DNA of 37,463 nt from a candidate division KSB1 bacterium (GCA_034506335.1 JAPDPR010000039.1:1-37463); one strand, 5' to 3'; counted from the first letter of the stretch, positions 7,449-15,952 are shown. Translations and numbers: made by a program. The notes: generated by a model from the letters alone, not told the origin.

Positions 7449-8518
7449 AGGTACCGGTCAAAACCACCCCGACGCATCGCCTCCACCAGCTGCTTCACTT
7501 CCTGTGAGCGCTGGCGCGGGCAGATGAGCAGCGCCTCCTCGGAGTCCACCACTACCAGATCATGCACACCCAAGAGCGCCACCAACTTGTGCGGCGACCA
7601 CACATAGCATCCACTTGCGTCGTGCGCGAACAGAGGGCCTTCGCTCACGTTCTCTTGCTTGTCGCGCTTGCCCAACTTGTACACTTCTTCCCAGCTTCCC
7701 ACGTCGCTCCAGCCAAAGTCCCCCTTCAGCACGACGATGTTGTCGGACTTTTCCATCACGCCATAGTCAATGGATATGCTGCGCGTCTGGCGATACACCC
7801 GCTCGATCACTGCCCGCTCGTTCTTCTTGCCGATGTGCCGCTCGATCTCGCACAGCCCTTCGTAGAGCTCTGGCAGCTTGTCCTCAATCTCCTTCAGGAT
7901 GCGACTCACCTTCCAGACAAAGATGCCGCTGTTCCATAAAAAGTCACCGCTGGCTATGAACTGTTGCGCGTACTCCAATGAGGGTTTCTCGGCAAATGTC
8001 TTGACCGAGTAGCAGGACACGCCTGCTAAGCGCTCGAGCTCCTTGGGCTCGTGTTGGATGTAGCCGTATCCTGTGGCCGGGTAGGTAGGTTGGATGCCGA
8101 TAGTCACCAGGCAGTCGTGCGTGCGCGCGATGATCTCAGCAGTCTTGAGGACCTTGCGGAAGGCGCGCTCGCGTGCCACCACGTGATCTGCCGGCATGGC
8201 CACCATCACCGCCTCCGGGTCTATCCGACGAATGTACAGCGCACCCAGACCAATGCAGGGAGCCGTATCCTTACCTCGGGGTTCGCCGATGATGTGCTCC
8301 GGCGAAAGCTCGGGCAATTGCTGGGCAATCAACTCGCGCTGGTGCTCAAGACAGATGACAAAGGTCCTTTCGCACGGCACAAGACCGGCGAGGCGCCCCA
8401 CAGTGTCCTGAATCATAGAGCGGGAACCGACAATGTTGAGCACCTGCTTGGGCCTTGACATCCGACTGCGCGGCCAGAAGCGTGTGCCTACGCCCCCGGC
8501 CATAATGAGCGCAAACAT
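7445..8518 (-). CDS. manC: Mannose-1-phosphate guanylyltransferase
   Basis: A 357-aa nucleotidyltransferase making GDP-mannose from mannose-1-phosphate and GTP, for glycan or lipopolysaccharide synthesis. It begins with the pyrophosphorylase signature (MAGGVGTRFWP, then SRPKQ) at residues 6-24. GEPRGKDTAP, MPADHVV, TFAEKPS and the WNSGIFVWK stretch follow in family order. It lacks the C-terminal phosphomannose isomerase domain of bifunctional ManC enzymes. The start at 8518 is chosen because GAGGAGG lies upstream and the protein begins at the signature; the frame stays open a further 37 codons upstream, into the terminator. It heads a four-gene overlapping operon. Confidence 0.92.
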   Translation of the reverse strand: MFALIMAGGVGTRFWPRSRMSRPKQVLNIVGSRSMIQDTVGRLAGLVPCERTFVICLEHQRELIAQQLPELSPEHIIGEPRGKDTAPCIGLGALYIRRIDPEAVMVAMPADHVVARERAFRKVLKTAEIIARTHDCLVTIGIQPTYPATGYGYIQHEPKELERLAGVSCYSVKTFAEKPSLEYAQQFIASGDFLWNSGIFVWKVSRILKEIEDKLPELYEGLCEIERHIGKKNERAVIERVYRQTRSISIDYGVMEKSDNIVVLKGDFGWSDVGSWEEVYKLGKRDKQENVSEGPLFAHDASGCYVWSPHKLVALLGVHDLVVVDSEEALLICPRQRSQEVKQLVEAMRRGGFDRYL

Positions 8519-8566
8519 GCGGTCTTGCCTCCTCACTGCCTGCCAGCTTCTCCACTGGGAAGGAAC

Positions 8567-8613
8567 AAAAAAAGGCCACGACACCTGCACCTCTCTGCAG
8601 GACTGCCGCGGCC
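8567..8613 (-). terminator. Rho-independent terminator of trxA
   Basis: Read on the minus strand, a stem of about 16 pairs (outer arms beginning GGCCGCGGCA, inner CCTGCA/TGCAGG, a 2-nt bulge, 6-nt loop) is followed directly by seven T. It lies between the trxA stop and the manC start, so it separates the two units. Confidence 0.85.
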
Positions 8614-8756
8614 TTCCATCAGGGTTCACCAGAAGACATCAATTCGGGATAACTACCTCGCGTACCAGTTGTCGTTGCCATTCTCAAGAAGGGAGGTCGC
8701 TTCTGCTGTGCCCCACCCTTCTCTTAGCCGGGACCCCGGCCAACAATTTCCCCGCC

Positions 8757-9080
8757 CTAAAGCAGCTGCTCCAGCCTATCGACAATGCGCTGTTTGGAGA
8801 CGCTACCCACAAGTTGACCGGCTACCTTGCCGTTCTTGAAGAAGAGGACGGTGGGGATCATGGCCACGCCGAAACGTGAGGCCAGCCGATTCTGCTTGGT
8901 CACATCAACATTACCCACCTTTATCTTGCCATCGTATTCGTTGGCCACCTCCGCTATCACTTGCGCCAGCATGCGGCAGGGGCCACACCATTCGGCGGAG
9001 AAATCCACCAGGACCACCCCCTGGGCAGAGGTGACATGCTCGCCAAAGTTAGCCTCGGTCAGGTCGACCGGCCGTGCCAT
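8757..9080 (-). CDS. trxA: Thioredoxin
   Basis: A 107-aa protein with the classic active site WCGPC, the preceding VLVDFSAEWC strand, and the cis-proline segment MIPTVLFFKNG. It is a cytoplasmic dithiol reductant for ribonucleotide reductase, peroxidases and similar partners. The start at 9080 follows GGGAGGGAG; a longer reading from 9116 would begin almost at the predicted transcription start and adds 12 residues not typical of thioredoxin. It has its own promoter and terminator, so it is probably monocistronic. Confidence 0.95.
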   Translation of the reverse strand: MARPVDLTEANFGEHVTSAQGVVLVDFSAEWCGPCRMLAQVIAEVANEYDGKIKVGNVDVTKQNRLASRFGVAMIPTVLFFKNGKVAGQLVGSVSKQRIVDRLEQLL

Positions 9081-9119
9081 CGCTCCCTCCCTTCTCTTCA
9101 TTTCCAAAAACGGCACGTT

Positions 9120-9148
9120 AAAATATCACTCCGTTTTCTAAATAGCAA
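9120..9148 (-). promoter_or_regulatory. Promoter for trxA
   Basis: Minus strand: -35 TTGCTA (9148-9143), 17-nt spacer, -10 TATTTT (9125-9120). It sits in the gap after the aldehyde dehydrogenase stop codon, about 40 nt before the trxA start. Confidence 0.65.
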
Positions 9149-9157
9149 GGACTTTTT

Positions 9158-10591
9158 TTACCTTGGCGTGGAACGATTAAAGACCAGGAGGCGAGGCTCG
9201 GTCATCTCCTCGATGGCGTACCTGAGCCCTTCCCGTCCAAAGCCTGAATCTTTGACTCCGCCGTAGGGCATGTGGTCGATGCGAAAGGTGGGGTAGTCGT
9301 TGACCACCAGGCCGCCAACAATGATTTCGTCGTGGGCATACATGATCCGGTCAACGTCCTTGGTGAATACGGCTGCTTGCAAGCCAAACCTGGACTCGTT
9401 CACCGCGATGATGGCCTGTTCGAACGTGTCGTACGGGTCGACGGTCACAATGGGAGCAAAGACCTCTTCACTGCGCACCTTCATGTCTGGGGTGGTATTG
9501 GTCAGCACCGTCGGTTCCAACATGGCACCATCCCTTTCGCCGCCCACAAGCACACGCGCCCCTGCCGCCACAGCCTCGTGGATCCACTGCTCGGCGGTCA
9601 TTGCCGCCTGCTCGGTAATCATTGGCCCACAGACGGTGTCCGGGTCGGCAGGGTCCCCGACCATAGTCTTGCGCGTTGCCTCCACTAACAGGCGAGTGAA
9701 AGCCTCAAACACCGGGCGATGCACAAAGATGCGCTGGACCGCGATGCACACTTGTCCCGCATAGGCAAACCCGCCGAGAGCTAAGCGCGCCGCGGCAAAT
9801 TCTAGGTCAGCGTCTTCGTGAACAATGGCCGCCGCGTTCCCCCCTAACTCCAATGTGACTTTCTTCTTGCCGGCGATGCTTTTCAGATGCCATCCCACCT
9901 CGGCGCTGCCGGTGAACGTGAGCATCGCCACCCCAGGGTCGGTGGCTAACAGCTCCCCTACCGGCCCGGGGCATGGCACCACATTGAAGGCGCCAGGAGG
10001 CGCCCCTGCGGCCATGATAATCTCCCCCAGCTTCAATGCCGTGATCGGCGTATACGAGGACGGCTTGAGCACCATAGTGTTGCCTGCAGCAAGGCAGGGG
10101 GCCACCTTGTGGCATACAAGGTTCAGGGGAAAGTTGAATGGCGAGATGCCTCCGATGACGCCGATGGGATAACGGCGCGAATAGGCAAAGTGTCCCTTGG
10201 CCGTGGGGAGCAGGTCCAAAGGAATGACCTCCCCGCCGATGCGCTTGGCTTCTTCGGCGGCCACGCTGAAAGTGTAGATGGCGCGGTCCACTTCGCCCTG
10301 GGCGAAACGAATCGGCTTGCCTGCTTCCGCGACTATACTCTGGGCGAGCTCCTTGGCCCGCGCGCGCAGCCCGGCCACCACCCCCTGAAGCAACTCAACG
10401 CGTGCGTAAGGTGGCATCCGCCGAGTCACTTCGAAGGCGCGTCGCGCCGCAGCAATTGCCTCCCCTACGGCAGCAGGTGTCCCACGCGCCACCGCGGCGA
10501 TCTTCTGCCCGGTAAAAGGGTTGACAACCGCGAAAGTAGCCTCCCCCTCGCGCCACTCACCATTGATGAGCATGCGGTAGCGTCTGGCCAT
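9158..10591 (-). CDS. NAD(P)-dependent aldehyde dehydrogenase
   Basis: A 477-aa member of the ALDH superfamily. The catalytic Cys is C282 (GQVCIAVQR) and the general base is E248 (TLELGGN). The oxyanion Asn region is SPFNFPLN, the cofactor stretch is LKPSSYTP and FTGSAEVG, and the C-terminus has PYGGVKDSGFGREG. It oxidises an aldehyde to an acid. The overall pattern is near the lactaldehyde, phosphonoacetaldehyde and non-phosphorylating glyceraldehyde-3-phosphate group, but the substrate cannot be assigned. GGAGGG precedes the ATG. It has its own consensus promoter and appears to be a single-gene unit. Confidence 0.9.
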   Translation of the reverse strand: MARRYRMLINGEWREGEATFAVVNPFTGQKIAAVARGTPAAVGEAIAAARRAFEVTRRMPPYARVELLQGVVAGLRARAKELAQSIVAEAGKPIRFAQGEVDRAIYTFSVAAEEAKRIGGEVIPLDLLPTAKGHFAYSRRYPIGVIGGISPFNFPLNLVCHKVAPCLAAGNTMVLKPSSYTPITALKLGEIIMAAGAPPGAFNVVPCPGPVGELLATDPGVAMLTFTGSAEVGWHLKSIAGKKKVTLELGGNAAAIVHEDADLEFAAARLALGGFAYAGQVCIAVQRIFVHRPVFEAFTRLLVEATRKTMVGDPADPDTVCGPMITEQAAMTAEQWIHEAVAAGARVLVGGERDGAMLEPTVLTNTTPDMKVRSEEVFAPIVTVDPYDTFEQAIIAVNESRFGLQAAVFTKDVDRIMYAHDEIIVGGLVVNDYPTFRIDHMPYGGVKDSGFGREGLRYAIEEMTEPRLLVFNRSTPR

Positions 10592-10640
10592 GGCGACCCT
10601 CCGTTTTCCGACTGCCTCTCCTGCTCACGAGGAACGGCCT

Positions 10641-10669
10641 ATTTTACGACAGTGGGAAGAAAATGTCAA
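10641..10669 (-). promoter_or_regulatory. Promoter for the aldehyde dehydrogenase
   Basis: Minus strand: -35 TTGACA (10669-10664), 17-nt spacer, -10 TAAAAT (10646-10641), about 50 nt before the ATG. Confidence 0.8.
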
Positions 10670-10686
10670 CTCTTTTTTCCCCGACG

Positions 10687-10715
10687 AAAAAGGCCACCAG
10701 GGAAATCCGGTGACC
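10687..10715 (-). terminator. Terminator of the sigma/anti-sigma/YbjQ operon
   Basis: Minus strand: stem GGTCACC/GGTGGCC (7 pairs, one G-U) with a short loop containing a further GG/CC, followed by five T. It lies 40 nt after the YbjQ stop and just upstream of the aldehyde dehydrogenase -35 element. Confidence 0.7.
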
Positions 10716-10756
10716 TGAGATCCGCAAAGCTTCGGGTGTGGTGATGTGCGGGCTGG

Positions 10757-11071
10757 TTACTCCACTACGACTGCGGTGCCGTAGGCAAGGATTTCGGCCG
10801 CAGCCGACATAACCATGGACGTGCTAAACCGCAACCCCACCACGGCATTAGCCCCGAGCGCCTTGGCTTGCTCCAGCATGCGGTCCAATGCCTGCTCTCT
10901 GGACTCCGACAGCATTTTGGTATAATCGGAAATTTCGCCGCCTACCAGGTTCCGCAGTCCGGCCATGATGTCGTGGCCGACGTGACGGGCGCGAATCGTG
11001 TTGCCTCGCACAAGGCCCAGGTACCGCACCACTTTCTTGCCAGGAATTGTCTCCGTTGTCGCGACGTACAT
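10757..11071 (-). CDS. YbjQ/UPF0145-family protein
   Basis: A 104-aa protein of the YbjQ (putative heavy-metal-binding, UPF0145) family: N-terminal TTETIPGKKVVRYLGLVRG, middle GLRNLVGGEISDYTKML, then ALGANAVVGLRF and the C-terminal GTAVVVE. Family members assemble into rings; their function is unsettled. The frame is open upstream, but ATG 11071 has GGAGG at good spacing and gives the family N-terminus. It is 19 nt downstream of the anti-sigma gene and ends the operon, so it may be part of the same envelope or stress response. Confidence 0.85.
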   Translation of the reverse strand: MYVATTETIPGKKVVRYLGLVRGNTIRARHVGHDIMAGLRNLVGGEISDYTKMLSESREQALDRMLEQAKALGANAVVGLRFSTSMVMSAAAEILAYGTAVVVE

Positions 11072-11090
11072 AGACTTTCCTCCGTCAGGA

Positions 11091-11534
11091 TTAGCGCACG
11101 AAACGGTAACGGTCACGCCTCCAAAAGTACAGGCGTTCACGGATTATTGACAGCAGCAACAATACCAGCCCAGCGATGCCTGCGAGGATCGCCACCTTCA
11201 GCGAGACCGCTAGCGACGGGTCACGAATCAATTCCTCGACCACTCGAAACCCCGCGTAGATCAACAGGGCCGCCAGGCTGACCGCCAGCAGGACCGCGCC
11301 TACGCCCCGCTCAATTCGGTTATAGACACGAGACCAATACTCCTGCCAAATTCTGGTTTCTGGCTCCATGAGCGTCACTCCTTCTGTGAGCTGTCTCAGC
11401 TCGCGAAAGCCCTCGAGTTCCTTCGCACACGCATAGCACGTCTGGAGGTGGCGTTCAAGCGCATGCCGCTCCTTCTCTTCAATCTCTCCGTCGAGAAGCG
11501 CCATCATTAAGGGCCTGGCTTTTTCACACTTCAT
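11091..11534 (-). CDS. Zinc-finger anti-sigma factor, membrane-bound
   Basis: A 147-aa protein. The N-terminal zinc anti-sigma (ZAS) motif is H29-x3-C33-x2-C36 (HLQTCYAC), with an earlier Cys at residue 3. Two hydrophobic segments follow, near residues 74-95 and 107-130, and the C-terminus is basic. It should hold the upstream ECF sigma factor inactive at the inner membrane. The ATG at 11534 has AGGAGG eight bases upstream, inside the sigma gene; the coding regions overlap by 11 nt, the usual coupling for such pairs. Two membrane spans rather than one leave little periplasmic sequence for sensing. Confidence 0.85.
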   Translation of the reverse strand: MKCEKARPLMMALLDGEIEEKERHALERHLQTCYACAKELEGFRELRQLTEGVTLMEPETRIWQEYWSRVYNRIERGVGAVLLAVSLAALLIYAGFRVVEELIRDPSLAVSLKVAILAGIAGLVLLLLSIIRERLYFWRRDRYRFVR

Positions 11535-12129
11535 GCTCGTCACCTCCTTGCTCCTTTTCCAGCAGACGCCTCAGGGCACGTCGGGCATGGTAGAGCCGTG
11601 ACATGATTGTACCCACTGGCACGAACAGGAGCTCAGCCATTTCTGCATAGGTCAACTGCTGAAAGTGGCGGAGCACGATGACCTCCCGATGCGTGTCCGA
11701 GAGCTGACCTATGGCGCGCCACACCTGTTGCGCCGTCTCGTCCCGCTCCACGATCGCCTCCGGGTCGAAATGATACTCGGCCATTCTCTCCAGCTCCTCA
11801 GGTCCCAGCTGCCCCAGCGTAATCAGGCGTTGCTTGCGCCTCGCGCGCAGATGGTTGAAACAGAGGTTGCGCAGGAGCTGGTAAAACCACGGCAAGAAGC
11901 TCCGCTCCGGATCAAAACGCCGTATGTGCCGATAAGCCCGGATGAAAGCCTCCTGCGAAAGGTCCAACGCATCGTCATGGCGCCCGGTAAGACCGAGAGC
12001 CACAAAGTAGGCCAGGCGCTGGTACTTTTCCACCAGAATCCTGAACGCCTGGGCGTCACCGCGCTGGCAGCGCAGGACCACGTCTCGCTCTGGAGGCACC
12101 TGCCGTTTCGTGTGCTCGGCCACTTCCAT
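11524..12129 (-). CDS. ECF-type RNA polymerase sigma factor
   Basis: A protein of about 201 aa. Region 2 is at roughly residues 20-90 (ALDLSQEAFIRAYRHI, then FLPWFYQLLRNLCFNHLR). Region 4 is near residues 135-195 (TYAEMAELLFVPVGTIMSRLYHARRAL). It recruits RNA polymerase to stress-type promoters and is controlled by the overlapping anti-sigma gene. No good ribosome site is seen before the ATG at 12129 or the in-frame GTG at 12138, so the exact start is uncertain. The gene is divergent from the M29 aminopeptidase. Confidence 0.9.
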   Translation of the reverse strand: MEVAEHTKRQVPPERDVVLRCQRGDAQAFRILVEKYQRLAYFVALGLTGRHDDALDLSQEAFIRAYRHIRRFDPERSFLPWFYQLLRNLCFNHLRARRKQRLITLGQLGPEELERMAEYHFDPEAIVERDETAQQVWRAIGQLSDTHREVIVLRHFQQLTYAEMAELLFVPVGTIMSRLYHARRALRRLLEKEQGGDEHEV

Positions 12130-12175
12130 TGTCCACACAATATACGCTACCCACCCCTCACTTATTCACGCCGAA

Positions 12176-12204
12176 AATTTACGCTACCTTTGGGTTACTC
12201 GCAA
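12176..12204 (-). promoter_or_regulatory. Promoter for the sigma-factor operon
   Basis: Minus strand: -35 TTGCGA (12204-12199), 17-nt spacer, -10 TAAATT (12181-12176). The spacer also holds GTAACCC, which vaguely recalls ECF -35 elements; autoregulation is possible but not shown. Confidence 0.55.
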
Positions 12205-12223
12205 GGGAAAAGACGCTTTTGTG

Positions 12224-12252
12224 TTGACAATGCCCCTTTTTCTTCCTATATT
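12224..12252 (+). promoter_or_regulatory. Promoter for the aminopeptidase-led operon
   Basis: Consensus promoter: -35 TTGACA (12224-12229), 17-nt spacer, -10 TATATT (12247-12252), about 30 nt before the aminopeptidase ATG. Confidence 0.8.
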
Positions 12253-12284
12253 TCACCGCCTGATTTCGCGTCAATGGAGGGACA

Positions 12285-13415
12285 ATGCTAACGGATCCGC
12301 GCCTTGAAAAGCTTGCCAACGTCATCGTAACTCATTCCACAAGGCTGCGCCGCGGGGATAAGCTACTCATCGAGGCAGTCGATGTGCCAGACGAGGCAGT
12401 ACTGGCCATCGCACGTCGCGCGACCCGTGCCGGGGCAGAAGTGTTCGTGCTCACCAAGCACGGGGTCATCCTGCGCGAGCTCTGCCGCCAGGCCACCGAA
12501 GAAAGCATGCGGCTGATGGGCCAAGTGGAGGCAGCGTTGATGGAGCAGATGGATGCCTACGTTGCCTTGCGCGGCAGCCACAACGTCGCTGAACTGTCGG
12601 ACGTGCCGCCAGACAAGATGCAGCTCTACCAAACTCATTGGTGGAAGCCGGTCCACCTGCAGATCCGCGTGCCGAGGACAAGGTGGGTAGTGCTGCGCTG
12701 GCCCCACCCTGCCATGGCGCAACAGGCGCACATGTCCACGGAAGCCTTTGCCGACTATTTTTTCACCGTCTGCACGCTGGACTACCGGCGCCTATCTCGT
12801 GCGATGGAACCCCTGCGCGAGCGCATGCTTCACACCGACATGGTGGAGATCAAGGGCCCAGGCACGGCTCTGCGCTTCTCCATCAAGGGGATGCCGGCGG
12901 TCAAATGCGACGGCAGGCGCAACCTGCCAGACGGCGAGCTGTTCACCGCCCCGGTGCGGGATTCAATCAATGGGACCATCCGCTTCAATACCACCTCGGT
13001 GTTTCAGGGCGTTCGCTTTGAAGGAATCACATTGCGGTTTCGGCACGGGCGAATCGTCGACGCGCGTGCGGACAAGACTGAACGCCTGAATCAGATTCTG
13101 GACAGCGACGAAGGGGCCCGTTATACGGGCGAGTTCTCCTTTGGCCTCAACCCCTACATCACGAAACCGATGCAAGATACGCTATTCGACGAAAAGATCG
13201 CCGGTTCCTTCCACCTTACCCCAGGTTCGGCATACGAGCAAGCCGACAATGGCAATCGGTCACAGGTGCACTGGGACATGGTCATGATGCAGACACCCGA
13301 GTACGGAGGCGGCGAAATCTACTTCGACGGCACGCTGATACGCAAGGACGGCCTTTTTGTGCCTGAAGACTTGCACCAACTAAACCCAGACCGTCTGCTG
13401 CACTCAGGGAGATAA
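12285..13415 (+). CDS. M29-family (thermophilic-type) metallo-aminopeptidase
   Basis: A 376-aa protein. The N-terminal domain has the family opening (RLEKLANVIVTHSTRLRRGDKLLI). The C-terminal catalytic part carries the metal-site segments EFSFGLNPYI, DEKIAGSFHL and SQVHWDM, in which Glu, His and the His-x-Asp pair are expected ligands. These enzymes remove N-terminal residues from peptides in the cytoplasm and have no signal peptide. The ATG follows GGAGGG. The gene leads a plus-strand series with 13-14 nt gaps to the hydrolase, P5C dehydrogenase and alcohol dehydrogenase genes, which suggests peptide and amino-acid breakdown. Confidence 0.85.
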   Translation: MLTDPRLEKLANVIVTHSTRLRRGDKLLIEAVDVPDEAVLAIARRATRAGAEVFVLTKHGVILRELCRQATEESMRLMGQVEAALMEQMDAYVALRGSHNVAELSDVPPDKMQLYQTHWWKPVHLQIRVPRTRWVVLRWPHPAMAQQAHMSTEAFADYFFTVCTLDYRRLSRAMEPLRERMLHTDMVEIKGPGTALRFSIKGMPAVKCDGRRNLPDGELFTAPVRDSINGTIRFNTTSVFQGVRFEGITLRFRHGRIVDARADKTERLNQILDSDEGARYTGEFSFGLNPYITKPMQDTLFDEKIAGSFHLTPGSAYEQADNGNRSQVHWDMVMMQTPEYGGGEIYFDGTLIRKDGLFVPEDLHQLNPDRLLHSGR

Positions 13416-13429
13416 CCTTCGAGAGCCAC

Positions 13430-14374
13430 ATGAAGAGGCAACATGCCCGTGCGGGAAGAAGCAGTACTCGGCGCGCAACCCTCTGTCTGGCAGGCGTGGC
13501 TCTTCTGTCCTTGTGGGCCTTCCCGAGTCACAATAGCGTGGACACGAACGAGATAAAACGCCTTCGGGACGATATTGCCCTGAAAGAACATGACCTCCGG
13601 GGCCTCTTTGCTATTGCCTACAAGGACCTGGACAGCGGGCAGACTTTTTTCCACAACGCCCACGAGCTGATGCACGCAGCGAGCCTGATGAAAGTGCCGG
13701 TCATGGTGGAGGTCTTTCGTCAGGCGGAGCGCGGGCACTTTCGCTTAGAGGATTCGCTGATGGTGCGCAACCGCTTCCGGAGCGTGGTGGACGGCTCCCC
13801 CTACGCCCTCCGTCTGTCCGAGGACAGCGACGACGCCATTTATGGCGCCATTGGGCGGCCGATGGCAATCCGCGAGCTGGTGGAGCGCATGATCACCGTG
13901 AGCTCCAACCTGGCGGCGAATCTCTTACTTGAGCTCGTTGGCCCGGATAAGGTTACCGCCACCATGCGCGGCCTCGGCGCCCCCCACATTTATGTGCGCA
14001 GGGGCCTGGAAGACGACAAGGCTTTTGCCAAAGGGATCAACAACGAGACCACGGCCTACGACATGATGGTTATCCTTGAGGCGATCGCCCGAGGCAGGGC
14101 TGCCAGCCAGGCCTCCTGCTCCGAGATGATTGACATCATGTTGCGGCAAAAGCTCAATACGAAAATCCCCGCCCTCCTTCCGGATTCCATCAAGGTGGCG
14201 CATAAGACGGGCTCCATTTCCGGCATCGACCACGACGCCGGAATTTTGTACTTTCCGAGCGGCAGGCGATGTGTGCTGGTCATCATGAGCAAGGGCATTG
14301 CTAACCACAATCACGCGGCGCAGGCTATCGCCCAACTCACCCGCGCCGTACTGGATGCGATGGGGCGCATGTAA
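13430..14374 (+). CDS. Secreted serine hydrolase of the class A beta-lactamase fold
   Basis: A 314-aa protein with a long basic N-terminus and a hydrophobic stretch (LCLAGVALLSLWAF), so it is exported. The penicillin-recognising motifs are S85-x-x-K88 (SLMK), S158-S-N160 in the SDN position, and K259-T-G261. An omega-loop-like segment (RGLEDDKAFAKG, then NETTAYDM) is present, but the usual E166-x-x-L-N arrangement is not clear. It may therefore be an esterase or peptidoglycan-related hydrolase rather than an effective beta-lactamase. It starts 14 nt after the aminopeptidase stop and is followed 14 nt later by pruA. Confidence 0.8.
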   Translation: MKRQHARAGRSSTRRATLCLAGVALLSLWAFPSHNSVDTNEIKRLRDDIALKEHDLRGLFAIAYKDLDSGQTFFHNAHELMHAASLMKVPVMVEVFRQAERGHFRLEDSLMVRNRFRSVVDGSPYALRLSEDSDDAIYGAIGRPMAIRELVERMITVSSNLAANLLLELVGPDKVTATMRGLGAPHIYVRRGLEDDKAFAKGINNETTAYDMMVILEAIARGRAASQASCSEMIDIMLRQKLNTKIPALLPDSIKVAHKTGSISGIDHDAGILYFPSGRRCVLVIMSKGIANHNHAAQAIAQLTRAVLDAMGRM

Positions 14375-14388
14375 GTGAGGAGGATCGC

Positions 14389-15939
14389 ATGGTAGAAGAG
14401 TTCCGTAACCAGCCGTACACTGATTTTTCCGTTCCGGCCAACCGCGAAGCTCAGGAAAGGGCCATTACTGCGGTGGAAGCCTTGGCCGACCGCGAATATC
14501 CGCTTGTTATCGACGGTAAGGAGGTCAAGAGCGGGAAGGTAAAGCCCTCGTTCAACCCTTCAGACAAGGACCGGCAGGTGGGGGCCTTTCACCAAGCAGG
14601 ACAGAAGGAAGTGGACATGGCCATGGCGGCGGCTCTGCGCGCGTTCGAGTCCTGGCGCTGGGTGGAGCCGCAGGAAAGGGCCATCGTCCTCCTCAAGGCA
14701 GCAGAACTCATGAGGCGCCGCCGCTTCTTGATGAACGCGTGGATGATTCTGGAGGCGGGGAAGAACTGGGCTGAGGCCGACGCCGACACCGCCGAGGCAA
14801 TCGATTTTTTGGAGTTCTACGCCAGGGAGATGCTTCGCTACGGGACTCCCCAGCCTGTGACCCCGGTCAAAGGTGAATTCCCCCAGCTGGTGTACATCCC
14901 CTTGGGTGTGGGCGTGGTCATTCCGCCGTGGAATTTTCCCAACGCCATCCTCACCGGCATGACCGCAGCGGCCATTGTCACAGGCAATACCGTGCTGCTG
15001 AAGCCTGCGAGCGATACTCCAGGCATCGCCTACCAGGTGGTGGAGATCTTTCGCGAGGCTGGCCTGCCGCCAGGCGTGCTCAATTACATCCCCGGCAGCG
15101 GCGCAGAAATCGGCGACTACTTGGTGCAACACCCAAAGACGCGCTTCATCTCCTTCACCGGCTCCATGGAAGTGGGTCTCCGCATCAACCAGCTCGCCGC
15201 GACGCCCAGTCCGGGACAGATTTGGATCAAACGCGTGGTGGCCGAGATGGGGGGAAAGGACACAATTATCGTGGACAGCGACACGGACTTGGAAGCGGCT
15301 GCAGACGCGGTGACCGTCTCCGCGTTCGGCTACCAGGGGCAAAAGTGTTCGGCCTGCTCCAGGTGCGTGGTGGTCGGCGAGGTGTACGACCGGTTTGTGG
15401 AGCTTCTCAAAACCCGAGCCGAGAAGCTCACCATTGGCCCCACCAAGGACCTTGCCAACTATCTCGGCCCGGTGATCAATAGAGCTTCCGAAGAGAAGAT
15501 CCTCCAGTATATTGAAATCGGCAAGAAGGAAGGAAAGCTGGTGACCGGGGGAGAGAAGGCACCTGGCAGCGGTTACTTCATCCGGCCCACGATTTTCAAA
15601 GATATCGCTCCTGGGGCCCGTTTGGATCAGGAGGAGATTTTTGGGCCGGTACTGGCGGTTCTGAAGGCGAAAGACTTTGCTCACGCCCTCACGTTAGCCA
15701 ACAGCACCATCTATGGCCTGACCGGCGCGGTGTGGACCCGCGACCGTTTCAAGATCGCCGAGGCCAAGCGCCTGTTCCACGTGGGGAACCTGTACATCAA
15801 CCGCAAATGCACCGGCGCGCTCGTCGGTGGGCATCCTTTCGGAGGCTTCAACATGAGCGGCACTGACTCCAAAGCAGGCGGCCGCGACTACTTGCTCCTC
15901 TTCTTGCAGGCCAAGTCCATCTCGGAAAAATTGGGGTGA
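14389..15939 (+). CDS. pruA: L-glutamate gamma-semialdehyde (1-pyrroline-5-carboxylate) dehydrogenase
   Basis: A 516-aa ALDH of the P5C dehydrogenase subfamily, the second step of proline (and arginine/ornithine) breakdown to glutamate. Catalytic C320 lies in GYQGQKCSACSR and general base E286 in AEMGGKD. The long N-terminus (NQPYTDF, then YPLVIDGKEV), GAFHQAGQKEVD, VIPPWNFPNAI and the C-terminal GHPFGGFNMSGTDSKAGG are characteristic of the stand-alone RocA/PruA type. No proline dehydrogenase gene is in view; it may lie elsewhere. AGGAGG precedes the ATG. It is the third gene of the plus-strand operon. Confidence 0.92.
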   Translation: MVEEFRNQPYTDFSVPANREAQERAITAVEALADREYPLVIDGKEVKSGKVKPSFNPSDKDRQVGAFHQAGQKEVDMAMAAALRAFESWRWVEPQERAIVLLKAAELMRRRRFLMNAWMILEAGKNWAEADADTAEAIDFLEFYAREMLRYGTPQPVTPVKGEFPQLVYIPLGVGVVIPPWNFPNAILTGMTAAAIVTGNTVLLKPASDTPGIAYQVVEIFREAGLPPGVLNYIPGSGAEIGDYLVQHPKTRFISFTGSMEVGLRINQLAATPSPGQIWIKRVVAEMGGKDTIIVDSDTDLEAAADAVTVSAFGYQGQKCSACSRCVVVGEVYDRFVELLKTRAEKLTIGPTKDLANYLGPVINRASEEKILQYIEIGKKEGKLVTGGEKAPGSGYFIRPTIFKDIAPGARLDQEEIFGPVLAVLKAKDFAHALTLANSTIYGLTGAVWTRDRFKIAEAKRLFHVGNLYINRKCTGALVGGHPFGGFNMSGTDSKAGGRDYLLLFLQAKSISEKLG

Positions 15940-15952
15940 CCGGCGGCGGCCT

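Noticed and set aside
12139..12144. A TATATT close to the sigma-factor start as an alternative -10
   Set aside because: The sequence 17 nt upstream (GAATAA) does not resemble a -35 element; the promoter at 12176-12204 fits better.
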